Of a stretch of 64,000 nucleotides of DNA, positions 63,569-64,000 are shown one piece after another. Origin of the DNA: Oligella urethralis DSM 7531 (GTDB lineage: Bacteria; Pseudomonadota; Gammaproteobacteria; Burkholderiales; Burkholderiaceae_B). Position numbers and translations under genes: made by a program. The notes below the pieces were generated by a model. It was not told where the DNA came from and made no database searches. It saw nothing but the letters and a program-made list of their open reading frames with translations. How positions within the stretch are numbered: position 1 is the stretch's first letter; each line of letters starts with the position of its first letter. The stretch is taken from positions 20,537 to 84,536 of the forward strand of contig NZ_AQVB01000010.1 of assembly GCF_000372065.1 (NCBI RefSeq). Direction: 5' to 3'.

Positions 63569-64000
63569 TTGCCGTAAGACCCCTTCCTTTAGGTGGGTGA
63601 TGTAAGGCAAGTATTTTTTAGTTTAGGATTTTTTACTCGTGAAAACCCTCAAGTTACGAATTCGAGATAAGCACGCTAAGGCACTGGACGAATTAAGTCG
63701 TTCGGTGAATTTCGTGTGGAATTACGTGAATGACTTGAGTTACACGCATTTGCAGCGCACGGGTAAGTTCTTTTCGGCTTATGATTTAAGCGAGTACACC
63801 AAAGGCAGTGGTGAGTTTTTAAACTTACACAGTCAAACGATTCAGGCGGTGAATGAAACGTATGCAAAGAGTCGTAAGCAATTTCGTACAGCGAAGTTAG
63901 CATGGCGTACTAATCATCCAAAGGCAAAACGTAAATCGCTTGGTTGGATTCCGTTTAAGAAGTCGGCCATTAAGCACGTGGCTTCCCGTCAGATGGGATT
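63569..64000 (+). mobile_element. Left part of an IS200/IS605-type (IS1341-like) element, cut by the window edge
   Basis: The element is inferred from its tnpB gene and an imperfect hairpin upstream (TTGCC..ACCC / GGGT..GGCAA, 63569-63610, with CCTTTAGG at the tip) in the position of a left-end fold. No tnpA lies between it and the BASS gene. The exact left boundary and the right end, where a guide (omega) RNA would lie, cannot be seen. Confidence 0.6.
63639..64000 (+). CDS. tnpB: TnpB (IS605 OrfB) RNA-guided nuclease, N-terminal part
   Basis: A GTG start at 63639, behind AGGA, opens a frame of about 120 residues to the edge of the window. It reads KTLKLRIRDKHAKALDELSR, VNFVWNYVNDLS, LHSQTIQAVNETYAKSRKQF and SLGWIPFKKSA, the N-terminal pattern of IS605 OrfB/TnpB. 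TnpB proteins are omega-RNA-guided DNA nucleases, ancestral to Cas12. The RuvC active-site residues lie beyond the window, so activity cannot be judged. The frame is intact as far as it can be read. Confidence 0.88.
   Translation, partial: MKTLKLRIRDKHAKALDELSRSVNFVWNYVNDLSYTHLQRTGKFFSAYDLSEYTKGSGEFLNLHSQTIQAVNETYAKSRKQFRTAKLAWRTNHPKAKRKSLGWIPFKKSAIKHVASRQMG

Noticed and set aside
1-64000. CRISPR arrays, rRNA or tRNA genes
   Set aside because: No regularly spaced repeats and no tRNA T-loop or rRNA sequence was recognised by eye; a tRNAscan and CRISPR search would settle it.

Overview
The window looks like the chromosome of a moderate-GC betaproteobacterium, most likely of the Alcaligenaceae/Burkholderiales (an Oligella-like animal-associated genus would fit). 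This is inferred from the N-terminus and order of the S10-operon proteins, iron-sulfur-type APS reduction, and the metabolic mix: tetrathionate respiration, glutarate and proline catabolism, an AAHS-type carrier. No sequence search was possible, so the genus is a guess. I saw no rRNA, tRNA or CRISPR array.

Layout. 1-4.8 kb: end of a COG2187-type kinase, a PsiE-like membrane protein, a Zn/Cd/Pb-exporting P-type ATPase divergent from its MerR/CadR regulator, and a PepSY protein. 4.9-8 kb: SulP anion transporter and RmuC. 8.0-13.2 kb: ribosomal protein operon rplC-D-W-B-rpsS-rplV-rpsC-rplP-rpmC-rpsQ, without rpsJ, behind a long leader. 13.3-14 kb: FabI-like reductase. 14.1-21.7 kb: an acyl-CoA degradation locus (thiolase, acyl-CoA dehydrogenase, AraC regulator, enoyl-CoA hydratase, acyl-CoA ligase). 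It carries traces of an old duplication: two DUF2789 genes, two copies of a ~190-bp operator region and a thiolase 3' remnant. 21.7-25 kb: decayed IS3 transposase, AAHS-like MFS carrier, MetE-C-like methyltransferase.

25.4-33.8 kb: a complete assimilatory sulfate reduction locus, cysHDNJI, divergent from cysG. CysH has the FeS-type cysteines and there is no APS kinase, so APS is probably reduced directly. 34.2-37.9 kb: an AT-rich island with a FokI-like type IIS endonuclease and a two-domain M.FokI-like methyltransferase, tail to tail. It is bounded by two 41-bp direct repeats (37/41 identical) that are themselves terminators. Just beyond the right repeat, the binding-protein gene of an iron/cobalamin-type ABC transporter has lost its 5' half, while its permease and ATPase genes are intact.

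40.6-44.6 kb: CaiB-type CoA-transferase and glutaryl-CoA dehydrogenase (probable glutarate pathway), a divergent IclR regulator and an RluE-like pseudouridine synthase. 44.8-47.4 kb: TtrS/TtrR-like two-component system. 47.4-53.1 kb: putP and putA, with GTTGCA-type PutA sites before putA. 53.4-56 kb: aspartate dehydrogenase, glutaredoxin-like protein, D-2-hydroxyacid dehydrogenase-type flavoprotein. 56.3-61.3 kb: tetrathionate reductase ttrBCA, preceded by a perfect FNR box and a second palindrome. 61.4-63.5 kb: AEC and BASS-family carriers. The right edge enters a TnpB gene of an IS200/IS605-type element.

The most noteworthy parts are the FokI-like island with its terminator repeats, the duplicated AraC-type operator with linked gene remnants, and the set of readable regulatory sites (CadR promoter, FNR box, PutA sites, IclR-type palindrome).
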